From Edaphochlamys debaryana (Eukaryota > Chlorophyta > Chlorophyceae > Chlamydomonadales): a stretch of DNA of 64,000 nucleotides. The notes beneath the pieces are model-generated. The model searched no databases and was not told where the DNA came from. It saw nothing but the letters and a program-made list of their open reading frames with translations. The stretch's first letter is position 1. Every line of letters begins with the position of its first letter. Shown here in pieces: positions 42,901-56,800 of this stretch. Position numbers and translations under genes: made by a program. Location of the stretch: positions 62,001 through 126,000 of the forward strand of contig JAEHOE010000145.1 in NCBI GenBank assembly GCA_016858145.1. Reading direction: 5' to 3'.

Positions 42901-44810
42901 TGCATTGGTCCCGAGACCTAGCACGTAGCAACCCTTGCCCAACACCAGCACTTCACAGCGCCATAGAATCAGCCTGCCCTTGGCCCAGGCAGGCGCTCTG
43001 CTGCATTCCAGTTTCGCAGCCGCAAGCCCCCGCCCGTACCCCTATGCACCGCACGCTCCTGCTCAGTTCAGAATGCCGCTCGTTACAAGCCCTATAGCTA
43101 GCCGCATTGGTCCCGAGACTTAGCACGTAGCAACCCTTGCCCAACACCAGCACTTTACAGCGCCATAGAGTCAGCCTGCCCTTGGCCCAGGCAGGCGCTC
43201 TGCTGCATTCCGGTTTCGCAGCCGCAAGCCCCCGCCCATACCCCTAAGCACCGCACGCTCCTGCTCAGTTCAGAATGCCGCTCGTTACAAGCCCTATAGC
43301 TAGCCTGCATTGGTCCCGAGACTTAGCACGTAGCAACCCTTGCCCAACACCAGCACTTCACAGCGCCATAGAGTCAGCCTGCCCTTGGCCCAGGCAGGCG
43401 CTCTGCTGCATTCCAGTTTCGCAGCCGCAAGCCCCCGCCCGTACCCCTATGCACCGCACGCTCCTGCTCAGTTCAGAATGCCGCTCGTTACAAGCCCTAT
43501 AGCTAGCCTGCATTGGTCCCGAGACTTAGCACGTAGCAACCCTTGCCCAACACCAGCACTTCACAGCGCCATAGAGTCAGCCTGCCCTTGGCCCAGGCAG
43601 GCGCTCTGCTGCATTCCAGTTTCGCAGCCGCAAGCCCCCGCCCGTACCCCTATGCACCGCACGCTCCTGCTCAGTTCAGAATGCCGCTCGTTACAAGCCC
43701 TATAGCTAGCCTGCATTGGTCCCGAGACCTAGCACGTAGCAACCCTTGCCCAACACCAGCACTTCACAGCGCCATAGAGTCAGCCTGCCCTTGGCCCAGG
43801 CAGGCGCTCTGCTGCATTCCAGTTTCGCAGCCGCAAGCCCCCGCCCGTACCCCTATGCACCGCACGCTCCTGCTCAGTTCAGAATGCCGCTCGTTACAAG
43901 CCCTATAGCTAGCCTGCATTGGTCCCGAGACCTAGCACGTAGCAACCCTTGCCCAACACCAGCACTTCACAGCGCCATAGAGTCAGCCTGCCCTTGGCCC
44001 AGGCAGGCGCTCTGCTGCATTCCAGTTTCGCAGCCGCAAGCCCCCGCCCGTACCCCTATGCACCGCACGCTCCTGCTCAGTTCAGAATGCCGCTCGTTAC
44101 AAGCCCTATAGCTAGCCGCATTGGTCCCGAGACTTAGCACGTAGCAACCCTTGCCCAACACCAGCACTTCACAGCGCCATAGAGTCAGCCTGCCCTTGGC
44201 CCAGGCAGGCGCTCTGCTGCATTCCAGTTTCGCAGCCGCAAGCCCCCGCCCGTACCCCTATGCACCGCACGCTCCTGCTCAGTTCAGAATGCCGCTCGTT
44301 ACAAGCCCTATAGCTAGCCTGCATTGGTCCCGAGACCTAGCACGTAGCAACCCTTGCCCAACACCAGCACTTCACAGCGCCATAGAATCAGCCTGCCCTT
44401 GGCCCAGGCAGGCGCTCTGCTGCATTCCAGTTTCGCAGCCGCAAGCCCCCGCCCGTACCCCTATGCACCGCACGCTCCTGCTCAGTTCAGAATGCCGCTC
44501 GTTACAAGCCCTATAGCTAGCCGCATTGGTCCCGAGACTTAGCACGTAGCAACCCTTGCCCAACACCAGCACTTCACAGCGCCATAGAGTCAGCCTGCCC
44601 TTGGCCCAGGCAGGCGCTCTGCTGCATTCCGGTTTCGCAGCCGCAAGCCCCCGCCCATACCCCTTAGCACCGCACGCTCCTGCTCAGTTCAGAATGCCGC
44701 TCGTTACAAGCCCTATAGCTAGCCTGCATTGGTCCCGAGACTTAGCACGTAGCAACCCTTGCCCAACACCAGCACTTCACAGCGCCATAGAGTCAGCCTG
44801 CCCTTGGCCC
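30901..44810. repeat. 203-bp satellite array, about 68 copies
   Basis: A 203-bp unit (202 bp in copies lacking one T at CTAGCC(T)GCATT) is repeated head to tail over 13.9 kb. Copies are nearly identical; marker variants include the one-base deletion, CTTAGC/CCTAGC, CTACCCTG, CACTTTACAG and a GAATCAG change. The array stops at 44,810, 20 bp from the transposase stop codon. Each unit holds TTACA, that is TGTAA on the transposase strand. The repeated ~121-codon plus-strand ORFs overlap one another across units and are not genes. Confidence 0.97.
44704..44708 (-). terminator. Likely poly(A) signal TGTAA of the transposase gene
   Basis: Reading the minus strand, TGTAA lies about 125 bases after the transposase stop, inside the terminal 203-bp satellite unit. 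TGTAA is the standard polyadenylation signal in Chlamydomonas and relatives. The transposase 3' UTR therefore seems to be satellite sequence. Confidence 0.55.
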
Positions 44811-44830
44811 GCGTCCCCTTGCCCTGGCTC

Positions 44831-47800
44831 TCACAAGTCCGGCAATGCGTATCGGGCCGCCAGGGTCTCAAACCTGGAGAGCAGTGCTGACATACGGCGC
44901 AGATGCAGCGATAGGATCCGCCCCTTGCTGCTAGTCGGCTCTACCCCCTCCAGCGCCTGCTCCAGAAGGCCCACGCGGTAGCGGTAGTACGCCCCAGCGC
45001 GTCCCAGCTCCGTGGCTAGAAGGTCAAGCTCCTCCCCGCACCTCAAGCGCTCCTGCCACGCTCTGAACAGGGACGCCTCCATGCGGGCCGTGCTGCGCTT
45101 GGGCTGCGCCTCGCCATCAGGCTCGCCGCCCCAGGGGTACCGCTGGTTCAGCACGGCGTGGTACGCATTGGCCGCGGTCAAGCCCTGCTTCAGCTCGCCT
45201 GAAACTGCCCCAGGGACAGAGCTCCAGCTCATCAGCTGCTCCCACAGAGCTCGCACTCGGCCCTTAGCCCGATTCTTCTCCTTGAGCGCCAGCTGCTGAT
45301 GCTTGCGCCTGTCGCTTAGGTGCCGCACCACTTGCTCCAGCGCATGCACGTCAACGACGGCGTCCTGTCAGGCAGGATGAGGGGGAGGGTGCCCACGCGT
45401 GGTCTGAGGTATGAGCCCTACAGGCCTGCAACAGGCATACTGAGCGAACCATGTATGGTTCCCCTGGAGCGAATCGTGTAATTGACCCCGCCTCACCTCC
45501 ACTTCCGTGAACAGCTTCCGGAGCTCGCCCCGCGCCAACTCAGACAGAGCCTCTGCCCAAGCCGCAGTGCCGGGCTCAAGGCCAGGGGTACCCGAGGCAC
45601 AACCACCCGGCTCCGCTGCCAGCTCCGCCTGCAAGCGAGCAAGCTGCTCCTGGATGGTCCGCAGCAATGCGGGCCGCTGCCGGACAGGTACCGAGTCTGC
45701 GCCTGGGAACAGAAGCCCCAGTCGGACACCGTCTGAGCTGACGTCCACAGCATCGTCGCGCTGCAGTTTGAGGAGGGCCAGCCGGCAACGCACATACTCT
45801 CCGCGCACGGCTGCCGGCTGGTCCACGGCGGGCTGGTCCACTGCCTGCACTCGCTCAGTGCGGCTCGCCATCATTTGCTCGACCTGCAGACCCCATGCAA
45901 AGCACAACGTTAGTTACAAGCCGCCTCAGCAATCGAAGATCCCGCCATAAGCTTCACCCACCTCGACAATGGTCCGGTCCGAGGCCTCTGCAAGAGCTGG
46001 GGTCAGCAGCGCGATGCGGTGCTCCGCGGCCCTGAGGGCTGCCTCACAGCGAACCCTCATTCGCTCGAGGCGGCCAGGCAGGTCTGCGATGACGTCCAGG
46101 CAGTACAACCAGGCTATCCGCTCCAGGTGGGCTTCCCGGTGTGCCGGGCTCATGTACTGCGTGACGGCGCCGTGTGGCCCAAACACACTGTTGAAGATCT
46201 CAGCCGGCTCCCCACTTCCCCGACCAACACCGGGGACGTTAAGTTGTCCGAAGGCCTTCTGGCAGGGATAGCTGCGACACAGAAGCATGGGTTGACAACA
46301 GCTAGCACTGTCCCAATCTGCCAATTGTTCGTTGCCAGCGTCCCACCTGTGCGCGTAGCGGTGCCACGGAGGGATGAGGTGCACCATGCCCCCGCCAAGC
46401 TCCTGCAGGGCTGGCGACTGGCGGTCCAGCCACTTGGCGTATGACTTGCTCCACCTGCAACAATGCGTTACCGTGACTACGTGGTACCTACGCGGGGCAC
46501 CGCATGCGTTGGCCTCACCGGCACGCGATGTCATACCACCAGAACCGCACAGCTGTGCTGGCCTTGAGTAGCGACCGGACCGCTGCCGTTGAGTAGGCGT
46601 GCCGCTCTCCCGAAAAGAGATTCAGCAAGCGCAGAAGCACGCCATGCCGGCACACTGCGGCTCCAACCGCCGTGATCAGGTTCTGCAAATGTGGCAGCAC
46701 ACGTGTGGCAAACCTGGCTGTCAGCGCTGACCCCTCACAGCTGCTCACCTTCTTGGACTCGGCTGCCAGCACCTGCTCACAGGAACTAAACGGTCAGCAC
46801 GTTGGTACCGAGGCCCAGCCAGGGCCCTGTGCCTCTATCCCCCACCTGGTCCGCGCTGAAGTTAGAGCAGTGCGTCACTCCGATTTGTTGTGCAGCGTGT
46901 CCATCATCTAGGACTGCCTGCACGCTCTGGTTGGAAAGGAAGAAGCGGCGCCTGCCAGGCTGCTTGTAAGCAGACGTGTAGCCTTTCTGGGACAGGAGGT
47001 TGGCCTTGAAGTTGCAATCGAAGTGGACGGAATGCAGCTCTGCGGGCCCAGGCCCACTAATCTCCGGTCCACGAGCTCCCGCCAGCCAGTGCACCAACAC
47101 GGCCGACCGCGGGTCCTGTCAGCCAGGGTCAAACGATGGGGCAGGCGTCAGTGAACGAGAAGTCGACCCGCGAGCGGATCTCTCATGCCCACAACCGCGC
47201 AAACCACGCACCTGCAGCCCCACGGGCAGCTGGGGCCCCGCCTCGGCCCCCGCCTGCTCCTGCTCCGCCTCCGCCCTCAGCTCAGGCTGTGGACCGGGGA
47301 CCTGAGGTGCGAACGCCAGGGAGCGGGCAGGCGGGGAGGTGAGCAGACGGTGCAGGTGCCGCATGCAGGCGCGTAAACAGCAAGCGCCACGCTCCCTGGA
47401 CCCAGGGCGGATCTCTCATGCCCACAACCGCGCAAACCACGCACCTGCAGCCCCACGGGCAGCTGAGGCCCCGCCTCGGCCCCCACCTGCTCCTGCTCCG
47501 CCTCCGCCCTCAGCTCAGGCTGTGGACCGGGGACCTGAGGTGCGAACGCCAGGGAGCGGGCAGGCGGGGAGGTGAGCAGACGGTGCAGGTGCCGCATGCA
47601 GGCGCGTAAACAGCAAGCGCCACGCTCCCTGGACCCAGGGCGGATCTCTCATGCCCACAACCGCGCAAACCACGCACCTGCAGCCCCACGGGCAGCTGGG
47701 GCCCCGCCTCGGCCCCCACCTGCTCCTGCTCCGCCTCCGCCCTCAGCTCAGGCTGTGGACCGGGGACCTGAGGTGCGAACGCCAGGGAGCGGGCAGGCGG

Positions 47801-50800
47801 GGAGGTGAGCAGACGGTGCAGGTGCCGCATGCAGGCGCGTAAACAGCAAGCGCCACGCTCCCTGGACCCAGGGCGGATCTCTCATGCCCACAACCGCGCA
47901 AACCACGCACCTGCAGCCCCACGGGCAGCTGGGGCCCCGCCTCGGCCCCCACCTGCTCCTGCTCCGCCTCCGCCCTCAGCTCAGGCTGTGGACCGGGGAC
48001 CTGAGGTGCGAACGCCAGGGAGCGGGCAGGCGGGGAGGTGAGCAGACGGTGCAGGTGCCGCATGCAGGCGCGCAAACAGCAAGCGCCACGCTCCCTGGAC
48101 CCAGGGCGGATCTCTCATGCCCACAACCGCGCAAACCACGCACCTGCAGCCCCACGGGCAGCTGGGGCCCCGCCTCGGCCCCCACCTGCTCCTGCTCCGC
48201 CTCCGCCCTCAGCTCAGGCTGTGGACCGGGGACCTGAGGTGCGAACGCCAGGGAGCGGGCAGGCGGGGAGGTGAGCAGACGGTGCAGGTGCCGCATGCAG
48301 GCGCGTAAACAGCAAGCGCCACGCTCCCTGGACCCAGGGCGGATCTCTCATGCCCACAACCGCGCAAACCACGCACCTGCAGCCCCACGGGCAGCTGAGG
48401 CCCCGCCTCGGCCCCCACCTGCTCCTGCTCCGCCTCCGCCCTCAGCTCAGGCTGTGGACCGGGGACCTGAGGTGCGAACGCCAGGGAGCGGGCAGGCGGG
48501 GAGGTGAGCAGACGGTGCAGGTGCCGCATGCAGGCGCGTAAACAGCAAGCGCCACGCTCCCTGGACCCAGGGCGGATCTCTCATGCCCACAACCGCGCAA
48601 ACCACGCACCTGCAGCCCCACGGGCAGCTGAGGCCCCGCCTCGGCCCCCACCTGCTCCTGCTCCGCCTCCGCCCTCAGCTCAGGCTGTGGACCGGGGACC
48701 TGAGGTGCGAACGCCAGGGAGCGGGCAGGCGGGGAGGTGAGCAGACGGTGCAGGTGCCGCATGCAGGCGCGCAAACAGCAAGCGCCACGCTCCCTGGACC
48801 CAGGGCGGATCTCTCATGCCCACAACCGCGCAAACCACGCACCTGCAGCCCCACGGGCAGCTGAGGCCCCGCCTCGGCCCCCACCTGCTCCTGCTCCGCC
48901 TCCGCCCTCAGCTCAGGCTGTGGACCGGGGACCTGAGGTGCGAACGCCAGGGAGCGGGCAGGCGGGGAGGTGAGCAGACGGTGCAGGTGCCGCATGCAGG
49001 CGCGTAAACAGCAAGCGCCACGCTCCCTGGACCCAGGGCGGATCTCTCATGCCCACAACCGCGCAAACCACGCACCTGCAGCCCCACGGGCAGCTGGGGC
49101 CCCGCCTCGGCCCCCACCTGCTCCTGCTCCGCCTCCGCCCTCAGCTCAGGCTGTGGACCGGGGACCTGAGGTGCGAACGCCAGGGAGCGGGCAGGCGGGG
49201 AGGTGAGCAGACGGTGCAGGTGCCGCATGCAGGCGCGTAAACAGCAAGCGCCACGCTCCCTGGACCCAGGGCGGATCTCTCATGCCCACAACCGCGCAAA
49301 CCACGCACCTGCAGCCCCACGGGCAGCTGGGGCCCCGCCTCGGCCCCCACCTGCTCCTGCTCCGCCTCCGCCCTCAGCTCAGGCTGTGGACCGGGGACCT
49401 GAGGTGCGAACGCCAGGGAGCGGGCAGGCGGGGAGGTGAGCAGACGGTGCAGGTGCCGCATGCAGGCGCGCAAACAGCAAGCGCCACGCTCCCTGGACCC
49501 AGGGCGGATCTCTCATGCCCACAACCGCGCAAACCACGCACCTGCAGCCCCACGGGCAGCTGGGGCCCCGCCTCGGCCCCCACCTGCTCCTGCTCCGCCT
49601 CCGCCCTCAGCTCAGGCTGTGGACCGGGGACCTGAGGTGCGAACGCCAGGGAGCGGGCAGGCGGGGAGGTGAGCAGACGGTGCAGGTGCCGCATGCAGGC
49701 GCGTAAACAGCAAGCGCCACGCTCCCTGGACCCAGGGCGGATCTCTCATGCCCACAACCGCGCAAACCACGCACCTGCAGCCCCACGGGCAGCTGGGGCC
49801 CCGCCTCGGCCCCCACCTGCTCCTGCTCCGCCTCCGCCCTCAGCTCAGGCTGTGGACCGGGGACCTGAGGTGCGAACGCCAGGGAGCGGGCAGGCGGGGA
49901 GGTGAGCAGACGGTGCAGGTGCCGCATGCAGGCGCGTAAACAGCAAGCGCCACGCTCCCTGGACCCAGGGCGGATCTCTCATGCCCACAACCGCGCAAAC
50001 CACGCACCTGCAGCCCCACGGGCAGCTGGGGCCCCGCCTCGGCCCCCACCTGCTCCTGCTCCGCCTCCGCCCTCAGCTCAGGCTGTGGACCGGGGACCTG
50101 AGGTGCGAACGCCAGGGAGCGGGCAGGCGGGGAGGTGAGCAGACGGTGCAGGTGCCGCATGCAGGCGCGCAAACAGCAAGCGCCACGCTCCCTGGACCCA
50201 GGGCGGATCTCTCATGCCCACAACCGCGCAAACCACGCACCTGCAGCCCCACGGGCAGCTGGGGCCCCGCCTCGGCCCCCACCTGCTCCTGCTCCGCCTC
50301 CGCCCTCAGCTCAGGCTGTGGACCGGGGACCTGAGGTGCGAACGCCAGGGAGCGGGCAGGCGGGGAGGTGAGCAGACGGTGCAGGTGCCGCATGCAGGCG
50401 CGTAAACAGCAAGCGCCACGCTCCCTGGACCCAGGGCGGATCTCTCATGCCCACAACCGCGCAAACCACGCACCTGCAGCCCCACGGGCAGCTGAGGCCC
50501 CGCCTCGGCCCCCACCTGCTCCTGCTCCGCCTCCGCCCTCAGCTCAGGCTGTGGACCGGGGACCTGAGGTGCGAACGCCAGGGAGCGGGCAGGCGGGGAG
50601 GTGAGCAGACGGTGCAGGTGCCGCATGCAGGCGCGTAAACAGCAAGCGCCACGCTCCCTGGACCCAGGGCGGATCTCTCATGCCCACAACCGCGCAAACC
50701 ACGCACCTGCAGCCCCACGGGCAGCTGAGGCCCCGCCTCGGCCCCCACCTGCTCCTGCTCCGCCTCCGCCCTCAGCTCAGGCTGTGGACCGGGGACCTGA

Positions 50801-53800
50801 GGTGCGAACGCCAGGGAGCGGGCAGGCGGGGAGGTGAGCAGACGGTGCAGGTGCCGCATGCAGGCGCGCAAACAGCAAGCGCCACGCTCCCTGGACCCAG
50901 GGCGGATCTCTCATGCCCACAACCGCGCAAACCACGCACCTGCAGCCCCACGGGCAGCTGAGGGCCCCGCCTCGGCCCCCACCTGCTCCTGCTCCGCCTC
51001 CGCCCTCAGCTCAGGCTGTGGACCGGGGACCTGAGGTGCGAACGCCAGGGAGCGGGCAGGCGGGGAGGTGAGCAGACGGTGCAGGTGCCGCATGCAGGCG
51101 CGCAAACAGCAAGCGCCACGCTCCCTGGACCCAGGGCGGATCTCTCATGCCCACAACCGCGCAAACCACGCACCTGCAGCCCCACGGGCAGCTGAGGCCC
51201 CGCCTCGGCCCCCACCTGCTCCTGCTCCGCCTCCGCCCTCAGCTCAGGCTGTGGACCGGGGACCTGAGGTGCGAACGCCAGGGAGCGGGCAGGCGGGGAG
51301 GTGAGCAGACGGTGCAGGTGCCGCATGCAGGCGCGTAAACAGCAAGCGCCACGCTCCCTGGACCCAGGGCGGATCTCTCATGCCCACAACCGCGCAAACC
51401 ACGCACCTGCAGCCCCACGGGCAGCTGAGGCCCCGCCTCGGCCCCCACCTGCTCCTGCTCCGCCTCCGCCCTCAGCTCAGGCTGTGGACCGGGGACCTGA
51501 GGTGCGAACGCCAGGGAGCGGGCAGGCGGGGAGGTGAGCAGACGGTGCAGGTGCCGCATGCAGGCGCGTAAACAGCAAGCGCCACGCTCCCTGGACCCAG
51601 GGCGGATCTCTCATGCCCACAACCGCGCAAACCACGCACCTGCAGCCCCACGGGCAGCTGAGGGCCCCGCCTCGGCCCCCACCTGCTCCTGCTCCGCCTC
51701 CGCCCTCAGCTCAGGCTGTGGACCGGGGACCTGAGGTGCGAACGCCAGGGAGCGGGCAGGCGGGGAGGTGAGCAGACGGTGCAGGTGCCGCATGCAGGCG
51801 CGCTAAACAGCAAGCGCCACGCTCCCTGGACCCAGGGCGGATCTCTCATGCCCACAACCGCGCAAACCACGCACCTGCAGCCCCACGGGCAGCTGAGGCC
51901 CCGCCTCGGCCCCCACCTGCTCCTGCTCCGCCTCCGCCCTCAGCTCAGGCTGTGGACCGGGGACCTGAGGTGCGAACGCCAGGGAGCGGGCAGGCGGGGA
52001 GGTGAGCAGACGGTGCAGGTGCCGCATGCAGGCGCGTAAACAGCAAGCGCCACGCTCCCTGGACCCAGGGCGGATCTCTCATGCCCACAACCGCGCAAAC
52101 CACGCACCTGCAGCCCCACGGGCAGCTGAGGCCCCGCCTCGGCCCCCACCTGCTCCTGCTCCGCCTCCGCCCTCAGCTCAGGCTGTGGACCGGGGACCTG
52201 AGGTGCGAACGCCAGGGAGCGGGCAGGCGGGGAGGTGAGCAGACGGTGCAGGTGCCGCATGCAGGCGCGTAAACAGCAAGCGCCACGCTCCCTGGACCCA
52301 GGGCGGATCTCTCATGCCCACAACCGCGCAAACCACGCACCTGCAGCCCCACGGGCAGCTGAGGCCCCGCCTCGGCCCCCACCTGCTCCTGCTCCGCCTC
52401 CGCCCTCAGCTCAGGCTGTGGACCGGGGACCTGAGGTGCGAACGCCAGGGAGCGGGCAGGCGGGGAGGTGAGCAGACGGTGCAGGTGCCGCATGCAGGCG
52501 CGTAAACAGCAAGCGCCACGCTCCCTGGACCCAGGGCGGATCTCTCATGCCCACAACCGCGCAAACCACGCACCTGCAGCCCCACGGGCAGCTGGGGCCC
52601 CGCCTCGGCCCCCACCTGCTCCTGCTCCGCCTCCGCCCTCAGCTCAGGCTGTGGACCGGGGACCTGAGGTGCGAACGCCAGGGAGCGGGCAGGCGGGGAG
52701 GTGAGCAGACGGTGCAGGTGCCGCATGCAGGCGCGTAAACAGCAAGCGCCACGCTCCCTGGACCCAGGGCGGATCTCTCATGCCCACAACCGCGCAAACC
52801 ACGCACCTGCAGCCCCACGGGCAGCTGGGGCCCCGCCTCGGCCCCCACCTGCTCCTGCTCCGCCTCCGCCCTCAGCTCAGGCTGTGGACCGGGGACCTGA
52901 GGTGCGAACGCCAGGGAGCGGGCAGGCGGGGAGGTGAGCAGACGGTGCAGGTGCCGCATGCAGGCGCGTAAACAGCAAGCGCCACGCTCCCTGGACCCAG
53001 GGCGGATCTCTCATGCCCACAACCGCGCAAACCACGCACCTGCAGCCCCACGGGCAGCTGAGGCCCCGCCTCGGCCCCCACCTGCTCCTGCTCCGCCTCC
53101 GCCCTCAGCTCAGGCTGTGGACCGGGGACCTGAGGTGCGAACGCCAGGGAGCGGGCAGGCGGGGAGGTGAGCAGACGGTGCAGGTGCCGCATGCAGGCGC
53201 GCAAACAGCAAGCGCCACGCTCCCTGGACCCAGGGCGGATCTCTCATGCCCACAACCGCGCAAACCACGCACCTGCAGCCCCACGGGCAGCTGGGGCCCC
53301 GCCTCGGCCCCCACCTGCTCCTGCTCCGCCTCCGCCCTCAGCTCAGGCTGTGGACCGGGGACCTGAGGTGCGAACGCCAGGGAGCGGGCAGGCGGGGAGG
53401 TGAGCAGACGGTGCAGGTGCCGCATGCAGGCGCGCAAACAGCAAGCGCCACGCTCCCTGGACCCAGGGCGGATCTCTCATGCCCACAACCGCGCAAACCA
53501 CGCACCTGCAGCCCCACGGGCAGCTGGGGCCCCGCCTCGGCCCCCACCTGCTCCTGCTCCGCCTCCGCCCTCAGCTCAGGCTGTGGACCGGGGACCTGAG
53601 GTGCGAACGCCAGGGAGCGGGCAGGCGGGGAGGTGAGCAGACGGTGCAGGTGCCGCATGCAGGCGCGTAAACAGCAAGCGCCACGCTCCCTGGACCCAGG
53701 GCGGATCTCTCATGCCCACAACCGCGCAAACCACGCACCTGCAGCCCCACGGGCAGCTGGGGCCCCGCCTCGGCCCCCACCTGCTCCTGCTCCGCCTCCG

Positions 53801-56800
53801 CCCTCAGCTCAGGCTGTGGACCGGGGACCTGAGGTGCGAACGCCAGGGAGCGGGCAGGCGGGGAGGTGAGCAGACGGTGCAGGTGCCGCATGCAGGCGCG
53901 TAAACAGCAAGCGCCACGCTCCCTGGACCCAGGGCGGATCTCTCATGCCCACAACCGCGCAAACCACGCACCTGCAGCCCCACGGGCAGCTGAGGCCCCG
54001 CCTCGGCCCCCACCTGCTCCTGCTCCGCCTCCGCCCTCAGCTCAGGCTGTGGACCGGGGACCTGAGGTGCGAACGCCAGGGAGCGGGCAGGCGGGGAGGT
54101 GAGCAGACGGTGCAGGTGCCGCATGCAGGCGCGTAAACAGCAAGCGCCACGCTCCCTGGACCCAGGGCGGATCTCTCATGCCCACAACCGCGCAAACCAC
54201 GCACCTGCAGCCCCACGGGCAGCTGGGGCCCCGCCTCGGCCCCCACCTGCTCCTGCTCCGCCTCCGCCCTCAGCTCAGGCTGTGGACCGGGGACCTGAGG
54301 TGCGAACGCCAGGGAGCGGGCAGGCGGGGAGGTGAGCAGACGGTGCAGGTGCCGCATGCAGGCGCGTAAACAGCAAGCGCCACGCTCCCTGGACCCAGGG
54401 CGGATCTCTCATGCCCACAACCGCGCAAACCACGCACCTGCAGCCCCACGGGCAGCTGAGGCCCCGCCTCGGCCCCCACCTGCTCCTGCTCCGCCTCCGC
54501 CCTCAGCTCAGGCTGTGGACCGGGGACCTGAGGTGCGAACGCCAGGGAGCGGGCAGGCGGGGAGGTGAGCAGACGGTGCAGGTGCCGCATGCAGGCGCGC
54601 AAACAGCAAGCGCCACGCTCCCTGGACCCAGGGCGGATCTCTCATGCCCACAACCGCGCAAACCACGCACCTGCAGCCCCACGGGCAGCTGGGGCCCCGC
54701 CTCGGCCCCCACCTGCTCCTGCTCCGCCTCCGCCCTCAGCTCAGGCTGTGGACCGGGGACCTGAGGTGCGAACGCCAGGGAGCGGGCAGGCGGGGAGGTG
54801 AGCAGACGGTGCAGGTGCCGCATGCAGGCGCGTAAACAGCAAGCGCCACGCTCCCTGGACCCAGGGCGGATCTCTCATGCCCACAACCGCGCAAACCACG
54901 CACCTGCAGCCCCACGGGCAGCTGAGGCCCCGCCTCGGCCCCCACCTGCTCCTGCTCCGCCTCCGCCCTCAGCTCAGGCTGTGGACCGGGGACCTGAGGT
55001 GCGAACGCCAGGGAGCGGGCAGGCGGGGAGGTGAGCAGACGGTGCAGGTGCCGCATGCAGGCGCGTAAACAGCAAGCGCCACGCTCCCTGGACCCAGGGC
55101 GGATCTCTCATGCCCACAACCGCGCAAACCACGCACCTGCAGCCCCACGGGCAGCTGGGGCCCCGCCTCGGCCCCCACCTGCTCCTGCTCCGCCTCCGCC
55201 CTCAGCTCAGGCTGTGGACCGGGGACCTGAGGTGCGAACGCCAGGGAGCGGGCAGGCGGGGAGGTGAGCAGACGGTGCAGGTGCCGCATGCAGGCGCGTA
55301 AACAGCAAGCGCCACGCTCCCTGGACCCAGGGCGGATCTCTCATGCCCACAACCGCGCAAACCACGCACCTGCAGCCCCACGGGCAGCTGAGGCCCCGCC
55401 TCGGCCCCCACCTGCTCCTGCTCCGCCTCCGCCCTCAGCTCAGGCTGTGGACCGGGGACCTGAGGTGCGAACGCCAGGGAGCGGGCAGGCGGGGAGGTGA
55501 GCAGACGGTGCAGGTGCCGCATGCAGGCGCGCAAACAGCAAGCGCCACGCTCCCTGGACCCAGGGCGGATCTCTCATGCCCACAACCGCGCAAACCACGC
55601 ACCTGCAGCCCCACGGGCAGCTGGGGCCCCGCCTCGGCCCCCACCTGCTCCTGCTCCGCCTCCGCCCTCAGCTCAGGCTGTGGACCGGGGACCTGAGGTG
55701 CGAACGCCAGGGAGCGGGCAGGCGGGGAGGTGAGCAGACGGTGCAGGTGCCGCATGCAGGCGCGCAAACAGCAAGCGCCACGCTCCCTGGACCCAGGGCG
55801 GATCTCTCATGCCCACAACCGCGCAAACCACGCACCTGCAGCCCCACGGGCAGCTGAGGCCCCGCCTCGGCCCCCACCTGCTCCTGCTCCGCCTCCGCCC
55901 TCAGCTCAGGCTGTGGACCGGGGACCTGAGGTGCGAACGCCAGGGAGCGGGCAGGCGGGGAGGTGAGCAGACGGTGCAGGTGCCGCATGCAGGCGCGTAA
56001 ACAGCAAGCGCCACGCTCCCTGGACCCAGGGCGGATCTCTCATGCCCACAACCGCGCAAACCACGCACCTGCAGCCCCACGGGCAGCTGAGGCCCCGCCT
56101 CGGCCCCCACCTGCTCCTGCTCCGCCTCCGCCCTCAGCTCAGGCTGTGGACCGGGGACCTGAGGTGCGAACGCCAGGGAGCGGGCAGGCGGGGAGGTGAG
56201 CAGACGGTGCAGGTGCCGCATGCAGGCGCGTAAACAGCAAGCGCCACGCTCCCTGGACCCAGGGCGGATCTCTCATGCCCACAAACGCGCAAACCACGCA
56301 CCTGCAGCCCCACGGGCAGCTGAGGCCCCGCCTCGGCCCCGACCTGCTCCTGCTCCGCCTCCGCCCTCAGCTCAGGCTGTGGACCGGGGACCTGAGGTGC
56401 GAACGCCAGGGAGCGGGCAGGCGGGGAGGTGAGCAGACGGTGCAGGTGCCGCATGCAGGCGCGCAAACAGCAAGCGCCACGCTCCCTGGACCCAGGGCGG
56501 ATCTCTCATGCCCACAACCGCGCAAACCACGCACCTGCAGCCCCACGGGCAGCTGGGGCCCCGCCTCGGCCCCCACCTGCTCCTGCTCCGCCTCCGCCCT
56601 CAGCTCAGGCTGTGGACCGGGGACCTGAGGTGCGAACGCCAGGGAGCGGGCAGGCGGGGAGGTGAGCAGACGGTGCAGGTGCCGCATGCAGGCGCGTAAA
56701 CAGCAAGCGCCACGCTCCCTGGACCCAGGGCGGATCTCTCATGCCCACAAACGCGCAAACCACGCACCTGCAGCCCCACGGGCAGCTGAGGCCCCGCCTC

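Noticed and set aside
30901..44810. CRISPR-like regular array
   Set aside because: The whole 203-bp unit is conserved, with no unique spacers, and the context is a eukaryotic transposon.
30971..44981. Dozens of near-identical 62-141-codon ORFs in the 203-bp array
   Set aside because: They overlap each other by more than a unit, restart in every repeat, and follow from the repeat sequence; no sign of a real protein.
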